From Ophiothrix spiculata (Eukaryota; Echinodermata; Ophiuroidea; Amphilepidida; Ophiotrichidae), in the NCBI GenBank assembly GCA_000969725.1, contig JXSR01S063298.1: a DNA stretch of 21,203 bases; one strand, written 5' to 3'. Positions 10,000 to 18,337 of this stretch are shown here, one piece after another (positions within the stretch are counted from its first letter, which is position 1; each line of letters starts with the position of its first letter). The translations under genes and the position numbers were made by a program. The notes beneath the pieces were generated by a model. It saw only the letters and a list, made by a program, of their open reading frames with translations. It searched no databases and had not been told where the DNA came from.

Positions 10000-11330
10000 T
10001 TTTGACCTTTCTGAAGAGGATCTTGAAATAAATTAGGAGTGTGGGATGCTATTTCTGATATTGATAAATTGATAAAAGAACATTATAAAATGTAGCATTT
10101 TGATTGATATATATTCTTTAAACAAATTAATCAAATATTAGAAAAAAGATAAGTATTTCCGTCTAATCCTACATATTTCTTGACTACCCAATGCAGAGAT
10201 AAGTTAATAGAAATAGTAGTTTTTATTTATTCACATTAAAATATTTGTGTTAATGAGATGACTGCAAATAAACGTCAACATTCCTCTAGCTCTCTCGGTT
10301 CAATTTCATCTTCAGTTTACATTTAATAAAATATTGCACTGGAAATATGTGAACTTAAGGATGTGAAACGTTGTCTATGATGTCGAAGGAGCAACGTAAG
10401 TGGAGAACAATAATGTTAACAAAGTAGTTGTTTCTAAATCAGGAAAGAGCTCTCGGAATGTTCTTGTAAACCATTCATACCTTATACTGACAAGAAATCA
10501 TGGAAGTCTTAGCATCGGAGACAAAATTTGCATGTTCATAATGATATCAGACATCGTGATCTCATCAATATTCATAGATGCGAGAGATTTACAGTGCCAC
10601 CTTACTACACAGACAAGATTAGCATCAGTTTGTAAAATGAGCCGTTTGAATGCATAATTGGTTCCTTGCGGGCAAAAATGAAATCTACGATTTCTTTTTT
10701 GGATCATACATATACACAATGCATAGTTTAGTGCAAAGTGTTTAACGTATAGCACCAAAGAATAACTCTGATTAAAATATGTATCTCTCTTATCCAGTAT
10801 TTGATTATTTTCATTTTAACTGAACATGTATTCAGAAACATTAACAAATGCTTATAAGAGGACCTGATTTGGAAAAGGGAATGGTTAAAACACCTGCGTG
10901 TATTTTGTTCTTTTACCACTTCAATATCAAAAAGACCATCCTTGCTTCTAATGAAAAATTAACAACATTCTGTCCTTTTGATAACAATACAAGCACAAGC
11001 CACAATAAAATTTCATTCATTGACTTTTTCAATCATATCAATAGCAAAATGAAACTATTTTCAAATGTCAAATGTATTTTTATCTGTTCATTCGCAGTCA
11101 TTATTTTCTTCTGCATGTATTTTATTTTTAACAGGAAATATCTTCTTTTTAACTGAATTTTTTAAACATCGAATATCAAAACAAATTCTGATCAAGTAGA
11201 ATATTGTACACTCAGCCTTTTTTATCATACATAGTAAATTACCACAAGAAAAAAAACTTTCAAAAATTTATGGTGCAATTAGAAAGATAAATGTCAAATA
11301 GCCAATGAAAGACAAGACATTATGTACATA
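10000..11330. other. AT-rich DNA, no firm gene
   Basis: The longest plus frame (10848-11156, 102 codons) begins inside repeat copy B and runs into very AT-rich DNA giving Phe/Ile/Asn-rich sequence. The overlapping frames at 10400-10657 and 10498-10758 have no recognisable domain. At about 10314 and 10395 there are acceptor-like (catcttcag) and donor-like (CAAC/GTAAGT) signals, but the ~80 bp between them has stops in all frames; an untranslated exon is the most that could be said. Confidence 0.4.
10830..10890. repeat. Dispersed direct repeat, copy B (61 bp)
   Basis: Second copy of the segment at 9940-9999, 890 bp downstream in the same orientation. The pair could be short repeats flanking an insertion, two fragments of one dispersed family, or a small segmental duplication. 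Nothing between them looks like a retroelement. Confidence 0.85.
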
Positions 11331-11544
11331 CCGTATCCACTCGTCCAATTCAACTACTCATTTTCCATTTAGATCACGTTACAGTTGAGCGCTTTCATAC
11401 TAGCTTGCCAAAAATTGTTAAAATAATTTAAATGAAGTGTCGGTCATAGAGTATGACTATTTGTCAAACTTTTGGAAATGGGGATTTTGTTAATTTAAGG
11501 ATATTGTCAGATGGAAAATAGTTGAATTAGTCGAGTGAATAGGG
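11331..11544. mobile_element. Non-autonomous inverted-repeat element with TA flanks (214 bp)
   Basis: The left end CCGTATCCACTCG... and the right end, read inverted, CCCTATTCACTCG... match at 22 of the first 26 positions, through AATTCAACTA. TA lies directly outside both ends (11329-11330 and 11545-11546). Inverted termini with TA target duplication are the signature of Tc1/mariner-type non-autonomous elements. There is no transposase; the interior is unique and AT-rich. Confidence 0.75.
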
Positions 11545-11974
11545 TATATTATTATTTTCCAAAAAATTAGAAAAATGAGACAAGAACTTACAAGTTTAGC
11601 TCATTACCAGAAAACAAAATAAAATCTCTAAAATCAGACACTTTGCAAAGATGAATTGGGAAATTTCGAATCTTCCAAGTAAAATCACCAAAAAAAAGGC
11701 AAGGAGGTCTTTAATTTTATGCATGAAATCAGGTTACTCATCACTATTGCGTCCCATGGTACCCCTAAACAAAGGTAGTAAACATGATAGATTACCTCAA
11801 AATGAAGATGTTGGATGCATAAATTACTCCATCTGACTCATCCCTGATTGGGATATTTGTGCTCACTACAATGGCACCCCATTTGATCTCACCTCCCTGC
11901 CTGAGGTGGAAGACTACAGGGGTGTGTTATGATCCGTCTCAGGCCCACGAGGGTATCATATATGAGTCATGATA

Positions 11975-12393
11975 AGGCCAAAAAAAATAAATTGTTTGCT
12001 TGTCCTCAATTGAATTTGAAAAATTGGGTCGGTCGGTCGGGATTTTTTTTTTTTTTCCCTTCTTTTTTTTTTATTTACAATCAAACTCCACTGTATATAT
12101 TGTATTAATCAAGGTTTAGAATATGAAATAATAAGAACATTTTGGTGTCAGAATGAATCAGCATACATTACAAAACAACTAAAATACTCAACACAAACTA
12201 TAGAATAATTTTTTTCTGCATTTTCAGAATGCAAAAATCTGAAAAGAAAAAAAAAAACTTTTTCAGGAATTTCCAAAAATAGGGTCGGTATTCTTTCGTA
12301 CAGTAAATAGAAAGAAAAACACACACTTTTTTCCAAATTTCTAAAATTGGGTCGGTTGGTTGAGAACAAGCAAACAAATTTTATTTTTGGCCT
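11975..12393. mobile_element. Inverted-repeat element with GGTC repeat arms (~419 bp)
   Basis: The termini AGGCCAAAAA...TTGTTTGCTTGTCCTCAA (left) and AGGCCAAAAATAAAATTTG...TTGCTTGTTCTCAA (right, inverted) pair over about 40 bp. Just inside each arm lies gggtcggt-type sequence: gggtcggtcggtcggg at about 12027-12042 and its relative gggtcggttggttgag near 12348. T and A tracts fill the interior. No transposase and no convincing target duplication are visible. The minus-strand frame at 12148-12519 crosses this element and is not treated as a gene. Confidence 0.7.
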
Positions 12394-12877
12394 AAGGGAA
12401 CTGCTTTTAACGGGGGCATATGTAGCTTTTTGGCAAGTCTGTGTTTCAGCTGTAGAAATGACCCATTTCATTTTAAATATATCGCGTTTGTAAGGCAAAA
12501 CATCTTCTGGGGCTGGCAAAGCTTACAAATGTACTGTTTTAACTCATAAAAGTTACTATGTAATACTCTTTATCCTAAAAGAGCTCTGAATATTTCATCA
12601 ACTCATTTTGAAAATGACCACGACGTACTTTATAATATGAAACTACCCCACCCCTCTCAAATCGTCTCCCTTGAGTGAAACACTCTTTTAGTCCATTAGG
12701 GCATCCTAGTGAATGTCTTTTATTAATAGAAAAAAGGTGCGTAACTGTAGTATATTATTTAAAAAATTTAAGCCAGGAGTTGATCTGTAAATTTTTCAGG
12801 ATCTCATATTAATATGGGATATGGCTGGAATTTAAATATTAACTTAGCACTTTGAATTAGATTTTCATATCAATATT
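12394..12877. other. AT-rich DNA, no firm gene
   Basis: Minus-strand bases 12522-12400 read ALPAPEDVLPYKRDIFKMKW... without stops, a protein-like run of about 40 codons abutting the foldback. With no splice signals or domain it stays unassigned. Confidence 0.35.
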
Positions 12878-13144
12878 GGGGTTCTCCACACGGAAGCGTC
12901 AAATGTAGATGCATCTAGATGAATGTACATTTCCGAAGTGCAGATTGTGTTCACACCGCGCGTCAATCTTACTTTACTCCAGTTTCGTGTATTTACACGC
13001 TGGGGTGTGCGTGGAAATAAAGCAACTACGCGTATGTACACGCGCAGTAACCTAAGCTCGTGCGATCGTTTGTTGAAGTCCAGTTTAATCTACTTGCATC
13101 TAGATGTGCGAAGTACATATTGAATTGTCCGTGTGGAGAGCCCC
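12878..13144. mobile_element. Inverted-repeat element, CpG-rich interior, ATT flanks (267 bp)
   Basis: The ends GGGGTTCTCCACACGGA and, inverted, GGGGCTCTCCACACGGA match at 16 of 17 positions. ATT occurs directly outside both (12875-12877 and 13145-13147), consistent with a 3-bp target duplication. The interior is far richer in CpG than the flanks (runs such as ccgcgcg and tacacgcgcag) and contains gcatctagatg in both halves. Three-bp duplications are typical of PIF/Harbinger and some CACTA-type elements; without a transposase the superfamily is open. The 66-codon plus frame at 12923-13123 lies wholly inside it and is not a gene. Confidence 0.75.
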
Positions 13145-13246
13145 ATTCATGTTACTTCACTCATCCCACCATCAGCAATAAGTTAATTTCGGTAATGGTT
13201 CAGAGCTACAAATCGTAAACCCATTGGTGATATATGGATCCTCTTA

Positions 13247-13414
13247 CATTGTAACCTCGTTAATACAAGATTGGGATCGTAAAATTTAGCTTGAACTATC
13301 AGAAATATGAAATTCAACTCATTAAACATGCAAAAGTGATTCTTATTATCTGAAAATGACTTTGTATTATCAGGGTTTTGTGTCGTAAGAGTTTGTACTA
13401 ACGAGGTTCCGCTG
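13247..13414. mobile_element. Pogo/Tigger-like non-autonomous element (168 bp)
   Basis: Left end CATTGTAACCTCGTTAATAC and inverted right end CAGCGGAACCTCGTTAGTAC share 15 of 20 bases, including AACCTCGTTA. TA flanks both ends (13245-13246 and 13415-13416). A CAGYGGAACCTCGTTA-type terminus with TA duplication is characteristic of pogo-group Tc1/mariner elements. It lies entirely in the intron, ending 16 bp before the donor GT of the cadherin exon on the minus strand. Confidence 0.8.
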
Positions 13415-13432
13415 TATTTTTAGTAACTTTAC

Positions 13433-13494
13433 CTGCAATGTGTGTTCATCCTGGTCTTCCCTGTCCAGTAACCTGTCAGTGGTTGTTATGACAC
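13433..13494 (-). CDS. Internal exon of a cadherin-repeat protein
   Basis: Read on the minus strand, a strong acceptor (TTCTGTCTTTCTGCAG) precedes and a good donor (TTGCAG/GTAAAG) follows a 62-bp block. After two bases completing a codon, it gives VITTTDRLLDREDQDEHTLQ; a preceding G would make Gly. G-V-I-T-T ... L-D-R-E ... Y/H-T-L is the core of an extracellular cadherin domain. The Asp-Arg-Glu (DRE) motif helps bind calcium between domains, and the last residues start the strand that normally continues as V-x-A-x-D. Such proteins mediate calcium-dependent cell adhesion at the cell surface. The exon holds only about a fifth of a domain and is entered in the middle of a codon and left at a codon boundary, as in multi-exon Fat, Dachsous or cadherin-23-type genes. 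Which subfamily cannot be told. Flanking exons were not firmly found. Confidence 0.87.
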
Positions 13495-14467
13495 CTGCAG
13501 AAAGACAGAAAATTAAGAATCATCAGTTTATACAATTTGTGTGCTAACAATTTTTAACAAATCTGGACAAATTTGAGATTTATCATATTCAATTTAAACC
13601 TAAATGAGCATATATTTTTTACCTTTGTGCATTACCACAATGGGGATTGCATAATTGTATAAAACTGGGGTTCTCAACTAGTTCTTACAATGCGATAGAA
13701 AAATGAAAAATTGTAGGGTAAAGCGCCACATGCGCCTTTACTCAGTGTATTTCTAATTACACTTCTTTGTTCTTTGAGAGGCAAAGTGCCAATCAGTATC
13801 AGTTATAGTGCCAAATTTGGTGTGTGTGCTGCTAGGGAAGATAGTACTGGTCTATTAACTCTATAGATTGACTTTTAAGCCAGTCCACTTTGACCAAATC
13901 ACATTGCACTTTTCTAGTCATTGATGCAGAATTCTTCACCCTTCTTTCACTGTAAGCCAATTTACACCTATTTACTAATGCAAACACTACCATCTGTTAC
14001 GGAGGCGGGCAACATGTCCAGGGGGAGGGGTATGCTTGGATAACTGAACACTGATTATTTTTTTTCCTTTGCTTATTATAAACCCCGGCGCCAGTGGACT
14101 ATTTCATATATTTTTACTACTTTCAGTAATACTATCATATATCCAAGATAAAGTCTGGATACCAAGATATTTGAAGGAATTGTAGCTCATATTGTTGAAC
14201 ATATGGTGATTTTTTTCATAAAATTTATCACATTAAAGTTACATGAACAGAGGATGACATACCAAGAAAGTAAGACCCCCATCCCTTGGACAATACTAAA
14301 GGACAACATCTCTACCACAATTCACCTGAATGATCAACTATACTGCTATACCTGACAGTATTTACTTAGGTAAATTTAGTAAACACTGTGAAAGAGATTT
14401 TTGCGCTTGGTATAAATCATTTCGGCTTGAAAGCCATTTGGCGAAATGACAAGAACTAGGTCTGTGA
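13495..14467. other. Probable cadherin-gene intron; weak upstream exon candidate at 14326-14364
   Basis: No transposon was found here. On the minus strand a 39-bp block (14364-14326) lies between CCTAAG and the donor TTCAG/GTGAATT. It reads NTVRYSSIVDHS plus a final G, phase-compatible with the cadherin exon. That would give I-V-D-H-S-G-V-I-T, similar to the usual I-D-x-x-T-G-x-I-T. The block is short and the acceptor poor, so I leave it as a candidate. Confidence 0.3.
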
Positions 14468-14779
14468 AATGCCAGCTTCTTCACACCCAAGGAGAGGTCA
14501 GGACTCCCACCCCGTGTTGACAAGGGGGTATGTGGAGGGGTCAACGCTGACATACTATGTGTTGACAATGGAGATAGAGCTCATTATCTGGATACTATCA
14601 TGACACATTGTTCCTTGGAGATGAAACCCATCATAAATCGAACCCAAATACCTTGTAGACGTAATTCCTATAATTTCTATGGCATTACAAATAGATTTAC
14701 AGTTTCTATAGGATGTGCTCCCACAGGAAGAATAGTGGCTTTCAAGTTTGCAACTTGCAGGCATCTCAACTGTTTTTCA
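14468..14779 (+). other. 104-codon open frame, coding-like, unidentified
   Basis: The frame runs from after a TGA at 14465-14467 to a TGA at 14780-14782. It starts NASFFTPKERSGLPPRVDKG and includes GVNADILCVDNGDRAHYLDT and NFYGITNRFTVSIGC. Seven spaced cysteines and balanced composition make it look more like protein than most frames here. A possible acceptor (CTTCTTCACACCCAAG) lies at 14475-14490. I find no good donor, and the first ATG in frame is at 14600. Frames of 100-120 codons with nonsense composition also occur in this window, so length alone proves little. It could be a terminal exon, a transposon relic or chance; the strand is opposite to the cadherin exon. Confidence 0.27.
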
Positions 14780-14876
14780 TGATCACATTGATCAAAGTTA
14801 CAAAAATTGGTGCAGCATAAATAAATTTATATGCCTACAAATAGGTGAACTTTGTCCTGAACCTATATTATAAGCA

Positions 14877-15356
14877 TAAGGGACGCACCATTTGACTTTC
14901 AGGGGGGCTGGCAAAATGGGTCGAGGCAACTTTTTTTTTTTTTTTACTTGGCCTCGGGTCAAATTTTTTTTTTGTTTTACTTCGCGAGCCAAGTTGTTTT
15001 TTTTTTAACTTTTCGTACATTATGGAGACATATCTGATGCACAACTTGTAGGGTGGTTTAAGGGCTAAGCTCCTGAAAAAACATGCAAATTGAAGTAATT
15101 ACAGACATTTTTGAACCTTAATTAAGGGGTCCAGGGGCGAAGCCCCAGAAAATTTGGCTATTTTTGACATATTTCAATGCATTCTAAGCAATACTTCCAG
15201 GCAAAGTTTTTTTCTTATTTTTCATTTAGTGAGTCATGTTTGGTTTTTTTGCTCACATGTGAGGCAAGTTATTTTTTTTTGCTCACATGGCGAGGCAACT
15301 TTTTTTTAATAGAAAAACTTCCAGCCCCCCCTGAGAGTCTAATGGTGCGCCCCTAA
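14877..15356. mobile_element. Inverted-repeat element with T-rich internal repeats (~480 bp)
   Basis: The left end TAAGGGACGCACCATTTGAC... and inverted right end TTAGGGGCGCACCATTAGAC... continue to match through TCAGGGGGG(G)CTGG, about 35 bp of imperfect terminal inverted repeat. Inside are four direct, decayed copies of a GAGGCAAsT-then-poly-T motif and a tight hairpin GGGGC-gaa-GCCCC at 15134-15146. No transposase is present. Target duplication is unclear. The 64-codon minus frame at 14798-14992 is derived from the left end. Confidence 0.75.
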
Positions 15357-15584
15357 TACATGCTCAGACTTATGTGATAATTAAATGACCAACACTGAAA
15401 CATTTTACAAGACTTTAGTACAGACACATTTCAACAAAACTATGGTTAAAAGCCCCTTTGTGTGACAAGATGCATGTCTTTTCAAAACTACTACACACGG
15501 CCATCAATTTTCATCACTGGTTATTGCACCAGCTCCACATTGTCATTCACAACAGCTCTCTCTATGATGCCTATCATATCACAG

Positions 15585-15804
15585 TACAGAAGATATCATG
15601 TGTATCCCATCATGCATTGCTTCATAAAGTATTGTTTGTATAGGAATTCATGCGAGTAGTTAGTGATGAAATGTCCATAAATCAAGGTTAATTGTTGTAA
15701 TCTTGCATTTTGGGCATGTTTCATCACTAACTATCACATGACTTCCTGTACAAAATTTCCCATAGGAAGCAATGCATGTTGGGATACACACGATATCTTC
15801 TCTT
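15585..15804 (+). mobile_element. Foldback element family F, copy 1 (220 bp, 9-bp target duplication)
   Basis: The arms of about 87 bp start near agaagatatcatgtgtatcc and end ggatacacacgatatcttct, inverted copies of each other, around a ~47-bp unique loop. The 9-bp sequence ATATCACAG lies directly outside both ends (15576-15584, 15805-15813). The first three bases of the left end have decayed (tac instead of aag). The loop orientation, running ccataaatcaaggttaatt, is taken as plus. Two plus frames (15458-15643, 15462-15659) run into it and are not genes. Long inverted arms and 9-bp duplications fit Mutator- or Merlin-type non-autonomous elements; no transposase is seen. Confidence 0.9.
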
Positions 15805-16344
15805 ATATCACAGTTTAGTCAAAACAAATCCTACCCACAAACAACAAGGGATGCAATAGTTAAACCCTGATCTAATCATACCTGTGCACATACATATATC
15901 TTTAAGTTCTAAATACAAACATTTATTTGCACATAACTTTTCCCCAGGGTTCCTTTAAGTATGCCGTTGTCCAAAGGGTACCGCAAGCTGGTAAGAATTT
16001 AATCAAGAAAATACTTATTTGATGACCAAGATAGGACGGAATTTAATTTGTAAACACTCTTATATATTTGCATGAGAGTAATAACTAGTGCATGATACTA
16101 AGTAGATATCAAGTTTGATATTCTAACTGTGACTGTAATCAAAAATCTTCCAAACTATCCATATTTTCAAAAGATCAGGGATTCACTTTCCAAATATAGG
16201 TCCAGGTACAACCTGTCATCTAACAATACTCCTGATTGGTTGAAAATCAGACACACTTACTTTCTTAGCCAATTACATGGTGTTTTGACAAATGTGTGGG
16301 CGGATATTGCAAAATCATATTAAATTGGCACAAAAACTTTATTT
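15805..16344. other. AT-rich DNA, no gene seen
   Basis: Only the right target duplication of family F copy 1 is notable. A donor-like GTAAGT on the minus strand near 16255 has no matching open exon. Confidence 0.4.
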
Positions 16345-16461
16345 ATCAGTATGATAACATTGATGGCATACGCCAAGAGGTCTCCGACACACATTCCGAC
16401 TCCTACGCTCGTGCCAAGGGTCTCACAGCGGGTAGATTGAGTTCAGTCATCGGCACGCGAG
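16345..16461 (+). repeat. GC-rich duplicated block, copy 1
   Basis: This block shares ATCAGTATG, GGCATACGCCAAGAGGTCTC, GACACACATTCC and TAGATTGAGTTCAG in order with 16621-16741. Both are GC-rich in AT-rich surroundings and both start after a CAG. In the shared frame copy 1 reads GIRQEVSDTHSDSYARAKG, and the frame stays open in both copies. Most differences change amino acids, which argues against a conserved exon. Confidence 0.85.
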
Positions 16462-16620
16462 ATCAGCACACCCAGTAAACTATACACACTACTTTCATGG
16501 CCCACAACCTCCTGATTTCCGTAATTACATTACTTCTATAAATTGATAGAAAACTTTTCTCTTTCTATACATCAAATCCGACACAACCTTTTGATCCTAT
16601 AATATAACAATCAGGCAATC

Positions 16621-16741
16621 ATCAGTATGGAGGCTGGTGGCATACGCCAAGAGGTCTCTGACACACATTCCATCTCCTACACTCCTGCCAGGGGTCTCCC
16701 AGCAGCTAGATTGAGTTCAGCCATCCTCCCAAGACACGTGA
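16621..16741 (+). repeat. GC-rich duplicated block, copy 2
   Basis: Second copy, 276 bp after copy 1 and in the same orientation. It contains an ATG at 16627 opening a 39-codon frame (MEAGGIRQEVSDTHSISY...) to a TAA at 16744-16746. In copy 1 the equivalent ATG is out of frame owing to a 2-bp length difference. Either a dispersed repeat family or a local duplication. Confidence 0.85.
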
Positions 16742-17543
16742 ACTAAAATTCTTTCAATTCTAGATGTATCTATATAATTTGTAGTGCATTTTCTACAAAA
16801 CTTTCAAATATTTCCCAAAATCTTAATTTCAAATTCAAGAAAATTGAGCTATCCCTGAAAGCACTTATCAAGTCCAAAAAGTCTGTATGGGTTGGAGTTA
16901 GTAATGATCTCAAATTATTCCAGAAAGCACCTGAGGAGAGGCTTGTTCTAGTCCAACCATGATTTGGGTGAGTGAGGCCCAAGTCTCAAATCCATTTATG
17001 GGAGAAATCATCCTTGATGAGGTCCAAGTCTCAAATCCAATTAGAAGGAGACTCCACCCTTAAAAAAACATTCATATTTCCAAGATAGTATATATAAATA
17101 ATTATACAGAATAGACAATTTGATATACTGCGCTAATTTCATACAATATGAGCAAAAAGAAGAACACCAAATCATGCAAATAACATTAACGTGTCACATT
17201 ACATAAAACTTTTGAAATTTACTTTTAACATTTTGTTATTTCTATCACATCATTTTTAATTAAAAACATAAATCATGGATGAATTTGCATGCAGAAAAGC
17301 TCATGAGGTTTGCTGCTTTAAATATTGGAGATCAACTTTTCCCCACTTATTAATATCATACTAATAATGTTGAGCAAGATTGCGTTGTGAGCCTGGGGAT
17401 TGGACAAATTAATCAAGTCTGGTGTGTGAATTATTGAAGGCTTACATCAGAATTTCATCAGGTATTTCTATAGGCTATGTAAGTTTATCGAGATGAGAAA
17501 GTTGGAAACCCTTCAAGTGAAGAACCGGGGAGGCATCTGCATC
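16742..17543. other. No firm gene; short direct repeat inside
   Basis: A minus frame at 16770-16982 (GWTRTSLSSGAFWNNLRSLL...) has fair composition but no domain I recognise and no splice context. The rest is AT-rich. Confidence 0.35.
16974..17039. repeat. Direct repeat, 21 bp x 2, period 45
   Basis: GAGGCCCAAGTCTCAAATCC at 16974 and GAGGTCCAAGTCTCAAATCC at 17019 differ at one base. Sequence just before each (gagt / tgat) is weakly similar. This is a small decayed tandem repeat. Confidence 0.8.
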
Positions 17544-17764
17544 AAGAGAAGATATCGTGTGTATCCCATCATGCATTGCTTCCTATGGAAAATTGTGTAC
17601 AGGAAGTCATGTGGGTAGTTTGTGATGAAGTTTTCCCAAAATGCAAGGTTACAACAATTAACTCTGATTTAGGGTCATTTCATTACTAACTACTGACATG
17701 ATTTGCAATACAAAATTTCCCACAAAAAGCAATGCATGATGGGATACACATCCTCTCTTCACTT
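17544..17764 (-). mobile_element. Foldback element family F, copy 2 (221 bp, inverted)
   Basis: Left arm AAGAGAAGATATCGTGTGTA... is intact; the right end has decayed (atacacatcctctcttcactt). The loop matches that of copy 1 only when reverse-complemented (attgttgtaaccttgcattt), so this copy sits in the opposite orientation. No target duplication survives that I can support. Confidence 0.88.
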
Positions 17765-18178
17765 ATCATGCTACATCAAGCCAGGTCCGTCCTACTTTCT
17801 ACGAGATTCAGAGGTCCATTATATCTCTTTGTTAGACCATAATTGCCTCTGAACAAATTATATTTTGCAGGTCTATTTCACAATTTGCCATAGTGGGTTT
17901 TTTCCCCGTAAGGATTGAACTTTGGTTTTCAAGACTCTAGAAAATATGGTACATGTACTTTTAAATGAAAAAAATCCATATTTTATGAAAAAATAGGGTA
18001 GTAAATTGCGAAGAAGAATTTTGTTCTGTGAATTTTTGAACCCTTCACAAAATAAAGTATGTTTAGGGTGTAGACCTACAGTTCTTTCAAGGTTTTGAAT
18101 CAGTCCCGACATTTATATCGGCACAAATGAAACAAGGTACGAAACAAGAAACAAAAATATTCACTTCTAGAAGTCTAT
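17765..18178. other. No firm gene
   Basis: The minus frame at 17873-18112 (79 codons) has no recognisable domain. A small inverted repeat, TTCAGAGG ... CCTCTGAA, lies near 17808-17858. Confidence 0.35.
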
Positions 18179-18337
18179 ATCGAGGGTTGAGAGCCACACA
18201 GTCATATTTGAAAAAAAAAAAAAAATAAAATAAAAGTGCCACAAGGTCGTATTTGCATCTTGTCGCATATGCGCATACAGTCTTCTGGCTCTTTGTTGTC
18301 CGGTGCAAATACAGCCTTGTGGCTCTCAACCCTTGAT
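18179..18337. mobile_element. Foldback element with nested hairpins (159 bp)
   Basis: The outer arms ATCGAGGGTTGAGAGCCACA and inverted ATCAAGGGTTGAGAGCCACA match at 19 of 20, and at 26 of 32 overall. An inner copy, GCCACAAGGTCGTATTTGCA at 18238-18257, pairs with the right arm (18304-18323) even better, at 18 of 20. A fourth, poorer inverted copy lies near 18268-18292. Thus four copies of one motif face inward, two each way, separated by a poly-A tract and a GCATATGC palindrome. The family is unknown; AT may be a 2-bp target site, but this is not certain. Confidence 0.75.

Noticed and set aside
10848..11156. 102-codon plus frame with a hydrophobic C-terminus
   Set aside because: Very AT-rich; the hydrophobic run is Phe/Ile from T-rich codons; it begins in a dispersed repeat and lacks splice or promoter context.
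11880..11972. Minus-strand donor-like GCAGGGAG/GTGAGAT with an open frame
   Set aside because: The frame (LIYDTLVGLRRIITHPC...) has no domain and no acceptor; the opposite strand looks equally coding-like.
12148..12519. 123-codon minus frame, the longest in the window
   Set aside because: Most of it is the T/A-rich interior and right arm of the inverted-repeat element at 11975-12393.
13150..13180. Minus-strand I-A-D-G-G-M, like the cadherin A-x-D-G-G strand
   Set aside because: An in-frame TAA lies two codons upstream with no acceptor between, and it sits beside a transposon end.
14630..14650. Minus-strand GGGTTCGATTT, like a tRNA B box
   Set aside because: No A box at the right distance, no cloverleaf and no pol III terminator context.
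15520..15560. Minus-strand V-N-D-N codons (plus ttgtcattcac), like the cadherin D-x-N-D-N linker
   Set aside because: The residues around it do not fit (a stop follows six codons later, and there is no D before or P-x-F after) and no splice sites bound it.
15458..15659. Two overlapping plus frames, one sharing K-I-S-C-V-S-H-H-A-L-L with the frame at 18661-18849
   Set aside because: The shared peptide is only the translation of the family F arm, not a protein family.
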